The notes under the pieces: model-generated
Seen by the model: the letters and a program-made list of their open reading frames with translations, nothing else
Databases searched by the model: none
Told to the model about the DNA's origin: nothing
Shown here: one piece after another, positions 29,018-36,829 of the stretch
Layout: every line of letters starts with the position of its first letter
Numbering within the stretch: position 1 is the first letter of the stretch
Made by a program: the position numbers and the translations under genes
Assembly (NCBI GenBank): GCA_030429545.1
Contig: JAUIFF010000014.1
Location: forward strand, 1 to 64,000
Direction of reading: 5' to 3'
From: Polyangia bacterium
GTDB taxonomy: Bacteria; Myxococcota_A; Polyangia; Nannocystales; Nannocystaceae
Length of the DNA stretch: 64,000 nucleotides

Positions 29018-29033
29018 GGCGGCATCTTGCCTG

Positions 29034-29049
29034 AGCAAGGAGTGTGCCC
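29034..29049 (-). promoter_or_regulatory. Sigma-54-type promoter candidate for the kinase-regulator genes
   Basis: Minus-strand GGGCACACTCCTTGCT matches the sigma-54 consensus at GGCAC and TTGCT with GG and GC 10 bp apart. The predicted transcription start is about 29023, six bases before the kinase ATG. The inverted repeat at 29090-29108 lies about 75 bp upstream. This is the better of the two matches and suggests autoactivation. Confidence 0.6.
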
Positions 29050-29089
29050 ACGTATTTGCGGGCGAAAACTCGATCCGAGCACACGGGTT

Positions 29090-29108
29090 TGTAACCCGTT
29101 CGGTTACG
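29090..29108. promoter_or_regulatory. Enhancer-like inverted repeat upstream of the kinase gene
   Basis: TGTAAC-N7-GTTACG, the same arms and spacing as at 26107-26125 apart from the last base. Its position relative to the GG-N10-GC element suits a binding site of the NtrC-type regulator. Confidence 0.55.
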
Positions 29109-29220
29109 GTTCGGCAATCGGCTTCTCGTCGATGTCGCGTGCGCCAAAGTGGGTTTGCGAGTCATCCCGCGATTTCATAAGTCGGCCACAGGTCGAGCTG
29201 CGCCCAGATATCCTCGCCCC

Positions 29221-30276
29221 ATGCGGCGGCACCTGCTCAGTCTCGCGTTTGTCCCCTTCGCCTGTGGCACGGATCCGTCGACCAGCTCCGACGGCACCAG
29301 CGTTTCGGCGACCGACCCGACGCAGACCAGTTCTGAAACCGAAGACCCGACCACAGCTGGGCCGACAACCGCGGGCGAGACCGGCTCCGAAACGGAGGGA
29401 GCAACCGCTACCGACAGCGAAACCGACCCGGCCACAACTGAGGCGGAAACAACCGACACCGACACCGACGCGACCGACACGACCGACACCGGCGAACTCA
29501 GTTGCGACGAGGGTGGTCCCTGCCCGCCGGTAGTGGTGATGGGTTACTGGCCGCCGACCAACGAAATGCTGCGACAGTGGAGCCAAAACCCCGAGCAAAA
29601 CCCCGATGGTTGGCAGGGCAAAAACTGGAACGGCCTCGGCTACGACGTCTACGCGTTTTTCCCCGAGTTCCCCCCAGACGGCGACCCCAGCAACGACGAC
29701 ATCGGCACCCCCGGGTCGGTCGGCTCCGAGGAGTCTGACCTCCAAGTCGACTACCAGGACACGTCCGCGGATTTTTGGCGAATCGTCGACGAATACCAGC
29801 CGGTCGTGCTGCTGACCACCAGCCGCGGCGGCATGATCGGCTGGGAAGTTGAGGCGATCGAAGGCGGGCATTTCAACCCCGACGACCCCAACCTAGAGCC
29901 CCCCTACGACTGGATCTCCGATGGCTACGGCGACGAGACCCATCCCACGATGGAAACCATCGACCCGCGTTCGTGGGATGCAATTTCGACCTACCGCCAG
30001 GGCAACGTCCTCAACACCCAACTTCCCGCCCAGGCGATTGTCGATGCCGTCGAGCAACTCGGCCTCGTCAGTGTCGCCATCGACCAAGACGGCACCAGTG
30101 GCCGCTACCTCTCGGGGTTTTTGGGGCTGCACGGGCTCTACTACAACCTCCTCAACCCCGAGCACAACCTCGCTGCGGGCCACATTCACGTCGGATTTTA
30201 TGTCACCACCGAAGATGCCATCGACATGGTCGAAGAGACACTCACGGTCATCTTGGAAACCGTGAGTGCCCCCTGA
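29221..30276 (+). CDS. Linker lipoprotein with pyroglutamyl-peptidase-like (C15) domain lacking the catalytic Cys
   Basis: 351 residues from the ATG 29221. A short signal ends VPFAC (probable lipoprotein Cys), then about 75 residues of Thr/Ser/Glu/Asp linker. The folded domain starts VVVMGYWPPTNEM, where C15 peptidases have the GFEPF loop, then TTSRGGMIGWEVEA (position of the catalytic Glu). It ends with TSGRYLSGFLGLHGLYYN and GHIHVGFYV. In active enzymes the central motif is AGxxxCN; here Ser298 stands where the Cys nucleophile should be, while the His (323) is kept at the right distance. It could be a Ser-variant enzyme or a binding domain. Family placement rests on motif order and spacing only. 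Confidence 0.65.
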   Translation: MRRHLLSLAFVPFACGTDPSTSSDGTSVSATDPTQTSSETEDPTTAGPTTAGETGSETEGATATDSETDPATTEAETTDTDTDATDTTDTGELSCDEGGPCPPVVVMGYWPPTNEMLRQWSQNPEQNPDGWQGKNWNGLGYDVYAFFPEFPPDGDPSNDDIGTPGSVGSEESDLQVDYQDTSADFWRIVDEYQPVVLLTTSRGGMIGWEVEAIEGGHFNPDDPNLEPPYDWISDGYGDETHPTMETIDPRSWDAISTYRQGNVLNTQLPAQAIVDAVEQLGLVSVAIDQDGTSGRYLSGFLGLHGLYYNLLNPEHNLAAGHIHVGFYVTTEDAIDMVEETLTVILETVSAP

Positions 30277-30309
30277 TCAGCGACAATCGCCCCAGACTAT
30301 TGAGGTCCG

Positions 30310-32253
30310 TTATTGCAGATCCTTGGCGGTCTCGACCAGGTTGAGAAACTCGCGGCGGTACCCCAGCGGGTCCTGGCCCACGGCTCCGCGTGCCAGTTGC
30401 AAAATATCTGCATAGGCAATCTTTTTGGCGAACTTTGAGTTGCGGAGCTTGAGCGACCAGGCGGCAACGGCCGCCGACCACCGGAAGTTCTCACTCGCCT
30501 TGTGGGCCGGCCGGCGATTGCTGGTATCGGCGACAAAGTCCACGCGAACGCTCTTGCGTGCGCCCGGACGTTTGTAGCGCAGCTTGACCCGGGCGAGTTC
30601 GTTGCTGTGACTCTTGGCCGTCGCCTGCCGATCACTTTGGTAACGCAGCGGGCCGACCTCCCGGGTTTGCGGCTTTCGACTCGCCGGGACCAACTCATAA
30701 AGTGCCGTCACCGTATGCCCGGCTCCGAGCTCGCCCGCATCCTTGGTGTCGTCGTCAAAATCCCGATCGGCGAGGCGGCGATTTTCATAGCCGATCAATC
30801 GGTACGAGGCGATCCACTTGGGGTTGAACTCGACCTGCAACTTCACATCATCGGCCACCGGTACCAGCGTGGCATCGACCTCCTCGACCAACACCTTACG
30901 GGCTTCGCGGAGTGAATCGATGTAGGCGTAGTTGCCGTTGCCCTTGTCGGCCAGCAGCTCCATGGTGTCATCCTGATAGTTGCCGGTACCAAAGCCGAGG
31001 GTCGACAGGTAAATCCCCGACTTGCGCTGGCGTTCGATCAGTCGGGTCAGCGACCCCGCACTCGTTGCACCTACATTAAAATCACCATCGGTAGCGAGAA
31101 TCACGCGATTGACCCCACCGCGGACAAACGCCGAACGGGCGAGGCGATAGGCCTGGCGAATCCCGCTGGCGCCATTGGTCGAGCCGCCGCTGTCGAGCCG
31201 CGCGATCGCATCGAGGGCTTTTTGCTTGTCCCGGCCAGTGGTCGGGCGGAGAACCACTCCCGAACTACCTGCATAGACAACGAGTGAAATCCGGTCCTGG
31301 GGCCGCATCTGTTCCACGAGCATCCGCAGCGACTGCTTGACCAACGGGAGCTTGTCGGGCGACCCCATCGAGCCCGACACATCGATCAAGAACACCAGGT
31401 TTTTTGCCGGCGACTCACCCGAAACAACATCCTTGGCCTTGATCCCAATATGCGCGAGCCAGTGGCCTTTGTCCCACGGGCAGTCTCCGACCTCGACCGT
31501 CACCGACATGGGATGGCGGCTGGGCTCGACATAGTCGTAGTCGAAGTAGTTGACGAGTTCTTCGGTGCGCACCGCATCGGCGGGCGGACTTTGCCCATCG
31601 TGTAAAAACCGACGAACATTGCTGTAGGCCGCAGTGTCGACATCGATCGAAAACGTCGACAATGGTGTATCTACAACCGACTGAAACTCGGTCTCCTTGA
31701 TCGCGGCATAGCCCTCGCGGTTTGATGGCTCAAACTGCACGAGGTCCCCGCCCGATGTCCCCGCCAGAGAAATCCCGGCGCTGTCGCGCGAGACCGTCGG
31801 CGCCACGTCGACGACCGACGTAAAGTCGCGGGCGGTGATCGAGCGCCGCATCCGGCTCGCGCTCTTGCCTGAGACCACCACCATGCGGCGAAATTCGTTC
31901 CGTGGATTGACAGTGAAGTTGGCCCGGAATTTGGCATTGCGCGGCAGCGTGGTGACCTTGCTGACATCGGCCTGGCCGGTCAGCACTTGAATCGTGTACT
32001 CACCCGGAGGCAGGTCGCGAAACGCGTATATGCCGAGTTTGTTGGTCTGGGTCTCACGGGTCCCCTGCAGGCACGAGCACTGCAAAATGACAAGGGCCCC
32101 GGCGATCGGCTCCTTGCTTTCGGCGTGCTTGACCACTCCTTGGATCACCCCCGCCGAGGCAGCAGTTGCAACCGATGCCGAGACACCGGTGGGGTCGACA
32201 GCAATAAACGGGGTAAGCAAAGCGCAGCACAGGCGCAGGGATCGGACGGACAT
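30310..32253 (-). CDS. Von Willebrand factor A protein, YfbK type, with carboxypeptidase-regulatory domain
   Basis: 647 residues from the ATG 32253. A signal peptide is followed by a carboxypeptidase-regulatory-like beta-sandwich (GVIQGVVKHAESKEPIAGALVIL ... GIYAFRDLPPGEYTIQVL). Next is the vWF N-terminal segment (FQSVVDTPLSTFSIDVDTAAYSNVRRFL), the VWA domain with MIDAS motif DVSGSMG (about 293) plus Thr in STNGASG and Asp in ATDGDFN, and the DUF3520 C-terminal region (ELVPASRKPQTREVGPLRY). Such proteins are exported, bind divalent metal and probably protein ligands; their role is largely unknown. Divergent from the acyl-CoA synthetase gene. Confidence 0.9.
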   Translation of the reverse strand: MSVRSLRLCCALLTPFIAVDPTGVSASVATAASAGVIQGVVKHAESKEPIAGALVILQCSCLQGTRETQTNKLGIYAFRDLPPGEYTIQVLTGQADVSKVTTLPRNAKFRANFTVNPRNEFRRMVVVSGKSASRMRRSITARDFTSVVDVAPTVSRDSAGISLAGTSGGDLVQFEPSNREGYAAIKETEFQSVVDTPLSTFSIDVDTAAYSNVRRFLHDGQSPPADAVRTEELVNYFDYDYVEPSRHPMSVTVEVGDCPWDKGHWLAHIGIKAKDVVSGESPAKNLVFLIDVSGSMGSPDKLPLVKQSLRMLVEQMRPQDRISLVVYAGSSGVVLRPTTGRDKQKALDAIARLDSGGSTNGASGIRQAYRLARSAFVRGGVNRVILATDGDFNVGATSAGSLTRLIERQRKSGIYLSTLGFGTGNYQDDTMELLADKGNGNYAYIDSLREARKVLVEEVDATLVPVADDVKLQVEFNPKWIASYRLIGYENRRLADRDFDDDTKDAGELGAGHTVTALYELVPASRKPQTREVGPLRYQSDRQATAKSHSNELARVKLRYKRPGARKSVRVDFVADTSNRRPAHKASENFRWSAAVAAWSLKLRNSKFAKKIAYADILQLARGAVGQDPLGYRREFLNLVETAKDLQ

Positions 32254-32531
32254 CGAAGACCTCTCTCGCAGGTGACACCGCAGCGAAACGGCCCCCTTCC
32301 CTTGCCTGGGTCGCTGGCGGATCTTTCAGCTGCCCACCAACGTTTCTCGCGGATGTGGGCATATCGCTCCAGGACATAGTTTTTGTTGGGGCAACGCTAA
32401 ATTTGTGTGTACGACCAACCTCTTTTGCAGCGCACACGTTTCGTCCGCAGCTGGCGAAATTGAACGTTTCGATGCAGGTTCATCGTGGTACGTTGCCCCC
32501 CGTTGACCACCCCCCATTTTTCGAGGTCGAA

Positions 32532-34370
32532 ATGAGTCTAGACGTCCAGACACTTGCCCAACTACTGCACAACCGCGCGGCCCAGAGCCCCAATGACATC
32601 GCCCTGCGGGTCAAGCACGGCGAAGGCTGGTCCGACCGCACTTGGAAACAGGTCGCCGATCGGGCCGATAACATCGCAGCCGGCATTTTGAGTGCGGTGA
32701 CCCTCGGCGATAACGATGTTGTCGGGCTTTTGGGCCAAACGAGCGAATCGTGGCTGGTCTGTGATTTCGCCAGCCTTTCGGTTGGATTGCAGACGGTCCC
32801 GATCTACGCCTCGCTGCACAGCGAAGAAGTTGGCTATGCACATACCGACACCCAAATCAAACTGGTGTTTGTCGACGACCACAGCCAACTCGCCAAGATT
32901 CGGGCAATGCGCGACGGCTTTAAGTTTTTCAACAAGGACTATGGTGCCGACCAGGTCAAACTCGAACATATAGTCGTGTTTGATCCCACCGGCATCGAGC
33001 CGGCCGACGACTGGGAAAGCCTCGCCGACTTAGAAGCCCGTGGCGCCCAAAAACTCGCCGAGTTGCGCGGCGAAATCACCCGCCGCAGGGAAGCCGCAAC
33101 ACCGCACCAAACCGCAACGTACACCTATACTTCGGGGACCACGGGGCCACAAAAGGCTGTCATTCAGACCCACGACAACCACCTGTCGATGGCACGCTCG
33201 GTCGATGCCGCCGGGGTCATGACCGACTCCATGCGCGATGGCGGGTTGTTCCTGTTCTTGCCGCTCGCCCACTCCTTTGGTCGCCTTATCCAGTTTGCCG
33301 CGCCCTACAAAAATGTGCCGTTGGTCATCTCGGGTATCCCCACCCTCGCCGACGATGCCCGCTCGGCCCTTCCCGGCTTCTTCCCCGCGGCTCCGCGGGT
33401 CTACGAAAAGATGAAGTCGAAGATCGAAAGCGCCGTGGCCGGTGCACCTGCAACTAAAAAATTCCTGTTTCACTGGGCGGTCGAAGCCGGTAAGGCAACC
33501 ATCCCGTACCGCACCACCGGGCGTGAGCTGCCGTTTTTTGTGGGCCTCAAGTACGGGCTCGCCGACAAACTCGTGCTGTCGAAACTTCGCGCTCGCCTAG
33601 GCCTGGCCCGCGCAGACGTGCTGCTGTCCGGCTCCGCGCCGCTCGACTCCGAAGTGCACAACTTCTTTTTGGCCTGCGGTCTCAACCTGCTCGAGGCCTA
33701 TGGCCTCACCGAAACCTGTCCGGGGCTCACCGCCAATCGCCCGGGGCGGATCAAGGTCGGCACCGTTGGCCAGGCGCTTCCCGGTGTCGAAATCAAAATC
33801 GCAAGCGACGGTGAAATCCTGGCCAAGGGCCCCAACATTACCCAGGGCTATCTCAATCGACCCGAGGCGACCGAGTCGGCGTTCGACGCCGAGGGATGGT
33901 TCTGCACCGGCGACCTAGGCTCGATCGACAACGATGGCTTTGTCAAAATCACCGGCCGCAAAAAAGAACTCATCAAAACCTCGGGTGGCAAATACGTCGC
34001 GCCCGCCAAGATCGAGGGGCAAATCAAACTCCTGCCGATCATTCAGGAGGCGGTTGTCGTCGGTGACCGTCGCAACTACTGCGTCGCCGTGATTGCCCTC
34101 GACCCCGAGGAGCTCGAGGAGTGGGCCAAGCAAATCGGTATTCCGGCCGACCCCAACCACGAGCGGGTCCACGAGGCCGTCGAAGCCCACGTCGCCAAGG
34201 TCAACACCGGCCTCGCGTCGTTCGAGGACATCAAGTACTGGCGGATGCTCCCCGAGCCCATGACGGTTGATAACGGCCTGCTCACCGCTTCGCTCAAGGT
34301 CAAACGCAAAATCGTTGAGGAGCGCTACGCCGACCTCATCGACGATATGTACAAATCGGCCAAGCGCTAA
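32532..34370 (+). CDS. Long-chain fatty acyl-CoA synthetase (AMP-forming)
   Basis: 612 residues from the ATG 32532 (a longer frame to 32355 lacks family similarity). It has the AMP-binding P-loop YTYTSGTTGPQKAVI, the motif EAYGLTETCPG, the hinge TGDLGSIDNDGFVKITGRKKELIKTSGGKYV and the C-terminal lysine region. It activates fatty acids to acyl-CoA through an acyl-adenylate, feeding beta-oxidation or lipid synthesis. The sequence resembles the FadD15/long-chain ligase branch, where a short SAHSFGRL-like segment (LPLAHSFGRLIQF) is typical. No operon partners. Closed by a hairpin at 34390-34418. Confidence 0.92.
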   Translation: MSLDVQTLAQLLHNRAAQSPNDIALRVKHGEGWSDRTWKQVADRADNIAAGILSAVTLGDNDVVGLLGQTSESWLVCDFASLSVGLQTVPIYASLHSEEVGYAHTDTQIKLVFVDDHSQLAKIRAMRDGFKFFNKDYGADQVKLEHIVVFDPTGIEPADDWESLADLEARGAQKLAELRGEITRRREAATPHQTATYTYTSGTTGPQKAVIQTHDNHLSMARSVDAAGVMTDSMRDGGLFLFLPLAHSFGRLIQFAAPYKNVPLVISGIPTLADDARSALPGFFPAAPRVYEKMKSKIESAVAGAPATKKFLFHWAVEAGKATIPYRTTGRELPFFVGLKYGLADKLVLSKLRARLGLARADVLLSGSAPLDSEVHNFFLACGLNLLEAYGLTETCPGLTANRPGRIKVGTVGQALPGVEIKIASDGEILAKGPNITQGYLNRPEATESAFDAEGWFCTGDLGSIDNDGFVKITGRKKELIKTSGGKYVAPAKIEGQIKLLPIIQEAVVVGDRRNYCVAVIALDPEELEEWAKQIGIPADPNHERVHEAVEAHVAKVNTGLASFEDIKYWRMLPEPMTVDNGLLTASLKVKRKIVEERYADLIDDMYKSAKR

Positions 34371-34389
34371 GTACGAGCTCCATACCTGC

Positions 34390-34418
34390 AAACCCGTGCA
34401 CCCCGGTGTCGCGGGTTT
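34390..34418 (+). terminator. Hairpin terminator after the acyl-CoA synthetase
   Basis: AAACCCG ... CGGGTTT stem with an inner CACC/GGTG extension, 20 bp after the stop. It also lies 3 bp beyond the stop of the convergent STAS-like gene and may serve both. Confidence 0.65.
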
Positions 34419-34420
34419 CG

Positions 34421-34870
34421 CTATTTTACGGGTCCGATTTGGGCATCGATCTCAACCCCATAGGCGATCGCAAGCGCAAGAGCTTCAGCCATCGATCCCG
34501 GAGTCGTGACCGCGACCGGTCGCGTGCTGACAACTCGGACCGCAGAAAACAGAAGCTTGATCAGCGCCCGCTTCATCACGTTGGCGTTGATGATGTAGAC
34601 CCGCAGCTCCACGTTATCTTCGCCAAGCCCCCGCATACCCTCTTTGGCGACAACCTTGCGGGCTTTCGCAGACACTCGACCGAGATTACCGACGTCGCGC
34701 ACCAGCGAGACCGCGTGGCTGCCAAATCGCCCGCCAACTCCCCATAGTGCCCGCATCTGCTCCTCATCGACATCCCCATCGAACTCGATTACCTGCACCC
34801 GCGGGCCAAAAAAATACATCTTATGGCTCCCGATAAGTAGCGGCTCTTCTTGGGTCGGCAACTTCTCCAT
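34421..34870 (-). CDS. STAS-like protein, paralogue of the next gene (copy 1)
   Basis: 149 residues from the ATG 34868-34870. The pattern is an STAS/SpoIIAA-like sandwich: VQVIEFDGDVDEEQMRAL, a strand AVSLVRDVGNLGRVSAKARKVV, VELRVYIINANVMKRALIKLLFSAV and an alpha helix after a final strand PVAVTTPGSMAEALALA. No phosphorylatable Ser/Thr in the classical place is certain. About 30% similar to the neighbouring protein by eye, so it is a tandem duplicate. Third in a row behind the RsbR-like gene, 21 bp downstream of copy 2. Probably a cytosolic signalling partner. Confidence 0.65.
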   Translation of the reverse strand: MEKLPTQEEPLLIGSHKMYFFGPRVQVIEFDGDVDEEQMRALWGVGGRFGSHAVSLVRDVGNLGRVSAKARKVVAKEGMRGLGEDNVELRVYIINANVMKRALIKLLFSAVRVVSTRPVAVTTPGSMAEALALAIAYGVEIDAQIGPVK

Positions 34871-34891
34871 GGTGCATGCTCCAAATTCACA

Positions 34892-35338
34892 TCATGTGTT
34901 TTGCCTACGCGACGCGATGAAATCGTGTGCATATGCAAACGCTTCTTCCATTGAATCCTTGGTGACAACCTGCATCCGGTCCCCGGTGCTGAGCTTCATC
35001 GCCGTTCGCACCATCATCACGAGGGCGCGCTGGACCACGCTGGCTCCGACCACGACTACACGAATCGCTTCGCTCTCGACCCCCATGCCGCGATAGCCGA
35101 GTTTTGACATTTGCCGGCGAACCGCGGCCCCAACTTTCCCCAGGCGTCGGACATCGCGAATAAGCACCATGCACTCGCGGCTGTACGGGCGGCTTTGCGA
35201 AACAAGTGTGTCGATAACCTCGGGCGTGACATCACCATCGAGTTTGACCACTTGGATCTCAGGACCCACGAAGTACACCATATGCCCCTGGCACTGCAAA
35301 GGCTGCTCACGGGTCGGCCGTGAGGCTTCATCCACCAC
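34892..35338 (-). CDS. STAS-like protein, paralogue (copy 2)
   Basis: 148 residues from a GTG at 35338. The same plan as copy 1: MVYFVGPEIQVVKLDGDVTPEVIDTL, CMVLIRDVRRLGKVGAAVRRQM, IRVVVVGASVVQRALVMMVRTAM, VVTKDSMEEAFAYAHDFI. Its GTG lies inside the end of the RsbR-like gene (11-bp overlap), so translation is coupled. Copy 1 and copy 2 share a PLQCQGH/PLLIGSHKM-(V/Y)YFxGPxxQV start, which marks them as one small family rather than textbook anti-anti-sigma factors. Confidence 0.65.
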   Translation of the reverse strand: MVDEASRPTREQPLQCQGHMVYFVGPEIQVVKLDGDVTPEVIDTLVSQSRPYSRECMVLIRDVRRLGKVGAAVRRQMSKLGYRGMGVESEAIRVVVVGASVVQRALVMMVRTAMKLSTGDRMQVVTKDSMEEAFAYAHDFIASRRQNT

Positions 35339-35975
35339 GCTTTTTACCCCGCCCGGTCACCTGTTGCATACACAACCGTAGTCCATCTCGGAGATTTGAA
35401 ACGGTGCGAAAGTTACCCAGGCCTGCGGCTTGATCGAGCTCGACAAACGCCTGGGCCACCGACGGTTGCACTCCCGAAACCAATGTATAGGCACCGAGTA
35501 GCTCGGTTGCCCGGACCATACGCACCAGGTGGGCAGCCGTGGTGGCATCGACCTCATCGACCCCGGTGATGTCGATAATCACGCAACGCGCCCGGGAGTT
35601 GCTGATGCGAACAAGTAAACGCTCGGTCATCTCCGCGGCCCGCTGGGCGTCGACAACCCCGGCAATCGGCAGCGAAACGATACCGTCCCAGACATCGATA
35701 ATCGGCGTACTGAGGGCCTTCACGGCATCCCGTAGTTTGTCGATCATCTGCGTGCGCTCGCCGTCGAGCCGCTGATTTTCGCGAATGGTGTCGGCGTATT
35801 CTTGAGCCACCATCACCACAACCTGTTCCATCACACCAAAGGCATCGTCCTGCGGCGCGATAGCGATCCGGCTGTCATCGAATTCCTCGAGGGTCAGGTA
35901 CCCGAGCACCTCAATAATCCGGTCGATACGGCTTTGCCGTACCGAGACGATGCTATCGCCATCTTCGCTATCCAC
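35328..35975 (-). CDS. RsbR-like STAS regulator
   Basis: 215 residues from a GTG at 35975. An N-terminal helical segment (DRIIEVLGYLTLEEFDDSRIAI) and a coiled-coil linker precede an STAS domain with the RsbR hallmark sequence LSTPIIDVWDGIVSLPIAGVVDAQRA. The phospho-acceptor strand VIIDITGVDEVDATTAAHLVRM and SGVQPSVAQAFVELD follow. RsbR paralogues build stressosomes or STAS-based partner-switch modules that sense input through their N-terminal domain. No RsbS, RsbT kinase or phosphatase is next to it, only two STAS-like paralogues, so the module is incomplete or unusual. Confidence 0.88.
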   Translation of the reverse strand: MDSEDGDSIVSVRQSRIDRIIEVLGYLTLEEFDDSRIAIAPQDDAFGVMEQVVVMVAQEYADTIRENQRLDGERTQMIDKLRDAVKALSTPIIDVWDGIVSLPIAGVVDAQRAAEMTERLLVRISNSRARCVIIDITGVDEVDATTAAHLVRMVRATELLGAYTLVSGVQPSVAQAFVELDQAAGLGNFRTVSNLRDGLRLCMQQVTGRGKKRGG

Positions 35976-36144
35976 CGGTCAATCATACATGCTCCAATGG
36001 CTCGACTACTAGAAGGTTTTTAGGCGGCAAGGCAACATGTGTACGTCAAACGAATTTCGGCCATAGGCTAGTGTTTGGGAGTAGTTTGCCAATGCGCGCC
36101 CGGCGTGCGTGGCTCGCATGCCAGCGGAAACTTCCCAAACTGCT

Positions 36145-36774
36145 ATGCTTCCGCGCATGGGTTCGACGAACACTGTCGCCGCGCACAGTCGGTTGGTACT
36201 CGGACAGCGCGTCCATGTCATCGGCAACACCGGTGCAGGAAAAAGTACACTTGCGGCCTACCTCGCCGCTTGTATCGGCGGTCGAGTCGTCGAGCTCGAT
36301 GCCCTCAACTGGCTACCCAACTGGGTCGATCTCAACAAACACAACCCGGCCCTACTGGAAGCGCGAGTACGAGCGGCGACGTCGGGTGATGCCTGGGTCG
36401 TCGCGGGGAGCTACTCAGCCATCTCACAGCGCGTTTTTTGGCAACGGTTACAAACCGTTGTGTGGCTGGATCTGCCCTTGCCTGTCCTCGTTGTTCGGGT
36501 TGTTCGCCGGTCATACCGTCGATTTCGCAACCGAGAACTGCTGTGGGGCACCAACTACGAAAACTTCTGGCATCACCTCAAGGTCTGGAGCCCTGACTCT
36601 CTCGTGCACTGGGCGGTAACCCAGCACCGCCGCAAGCGAAAGTGGATGCTCGAGCAACAACTCGACTCGCGTTGGGCACACATCCGCTTTATTCGCCTGC
36701 GGTCTACCAGCGAGGTCGAGGACCTTCGCCGCAGGCTCCAGCTGCAAGAAAAACATGATTCTACATCAACTTAA
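36145..36774 (+). CDS. P-loop adenylate-kinase-like protein (topology modulation/FlaR type)
   Basis: About 209 residues. The core is VHVIGNTGAGKSTLAAYLA (Walker A), VVELDALNWLPNWVDLNKHNPALL, WVVAGSYSAISQRVFWQRLQTVVWLDLP and VVRRSYRRFRNRELLWGTNYENFW. This matches the small cytosolic NTPases annotated as DNA topology modulation or adenylate kinase-like proteins, which have no established reaction. Start is uncertain: ATG 36145, ATG 36157 or an upstream GTG at 36109; none has a clear ribosome site. Convergent with the giant repeat-protein gene. Confidence 0.75.
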   Translation: MLPRMGSTNTVAAHSRLVLGQRVHVIGNTGAGKSTLAAYLAACIGGRVVELDALNWLPNWVDLNKHNPALLEARVRAATSGDAWVVAGSYSAISQRVFWQRLQTVVWLDLPLPVLVVRVVRRSYRRFRNRELLWGTNYENFWHHLKVWSPDSLVHWAVTQHRRKRKWMLEQQLDSRWAHIRFIRLRSTSEVEDLRRRLQLQEKHDSTST

Positions 36775-36775
36775 A

Positions 36776-36801
36776 ACCCGCGCCACAATCGCGGCGCGGG
36801 T
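36776..36801 (-). terminator. Hairpin between convergent genes
   Basis: Perfect 9-bp stem ACCCGCGCC / GGCGCGGGT with an 8-nt loop. On the minus strand it is followed by TTTT, so it best suits the repeat-protein gene ending at 36830. Confidence 0.6.
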
Positions 36802-36829
36802 CTGAGAGCTTACGCTAGTGATTGGCGAA

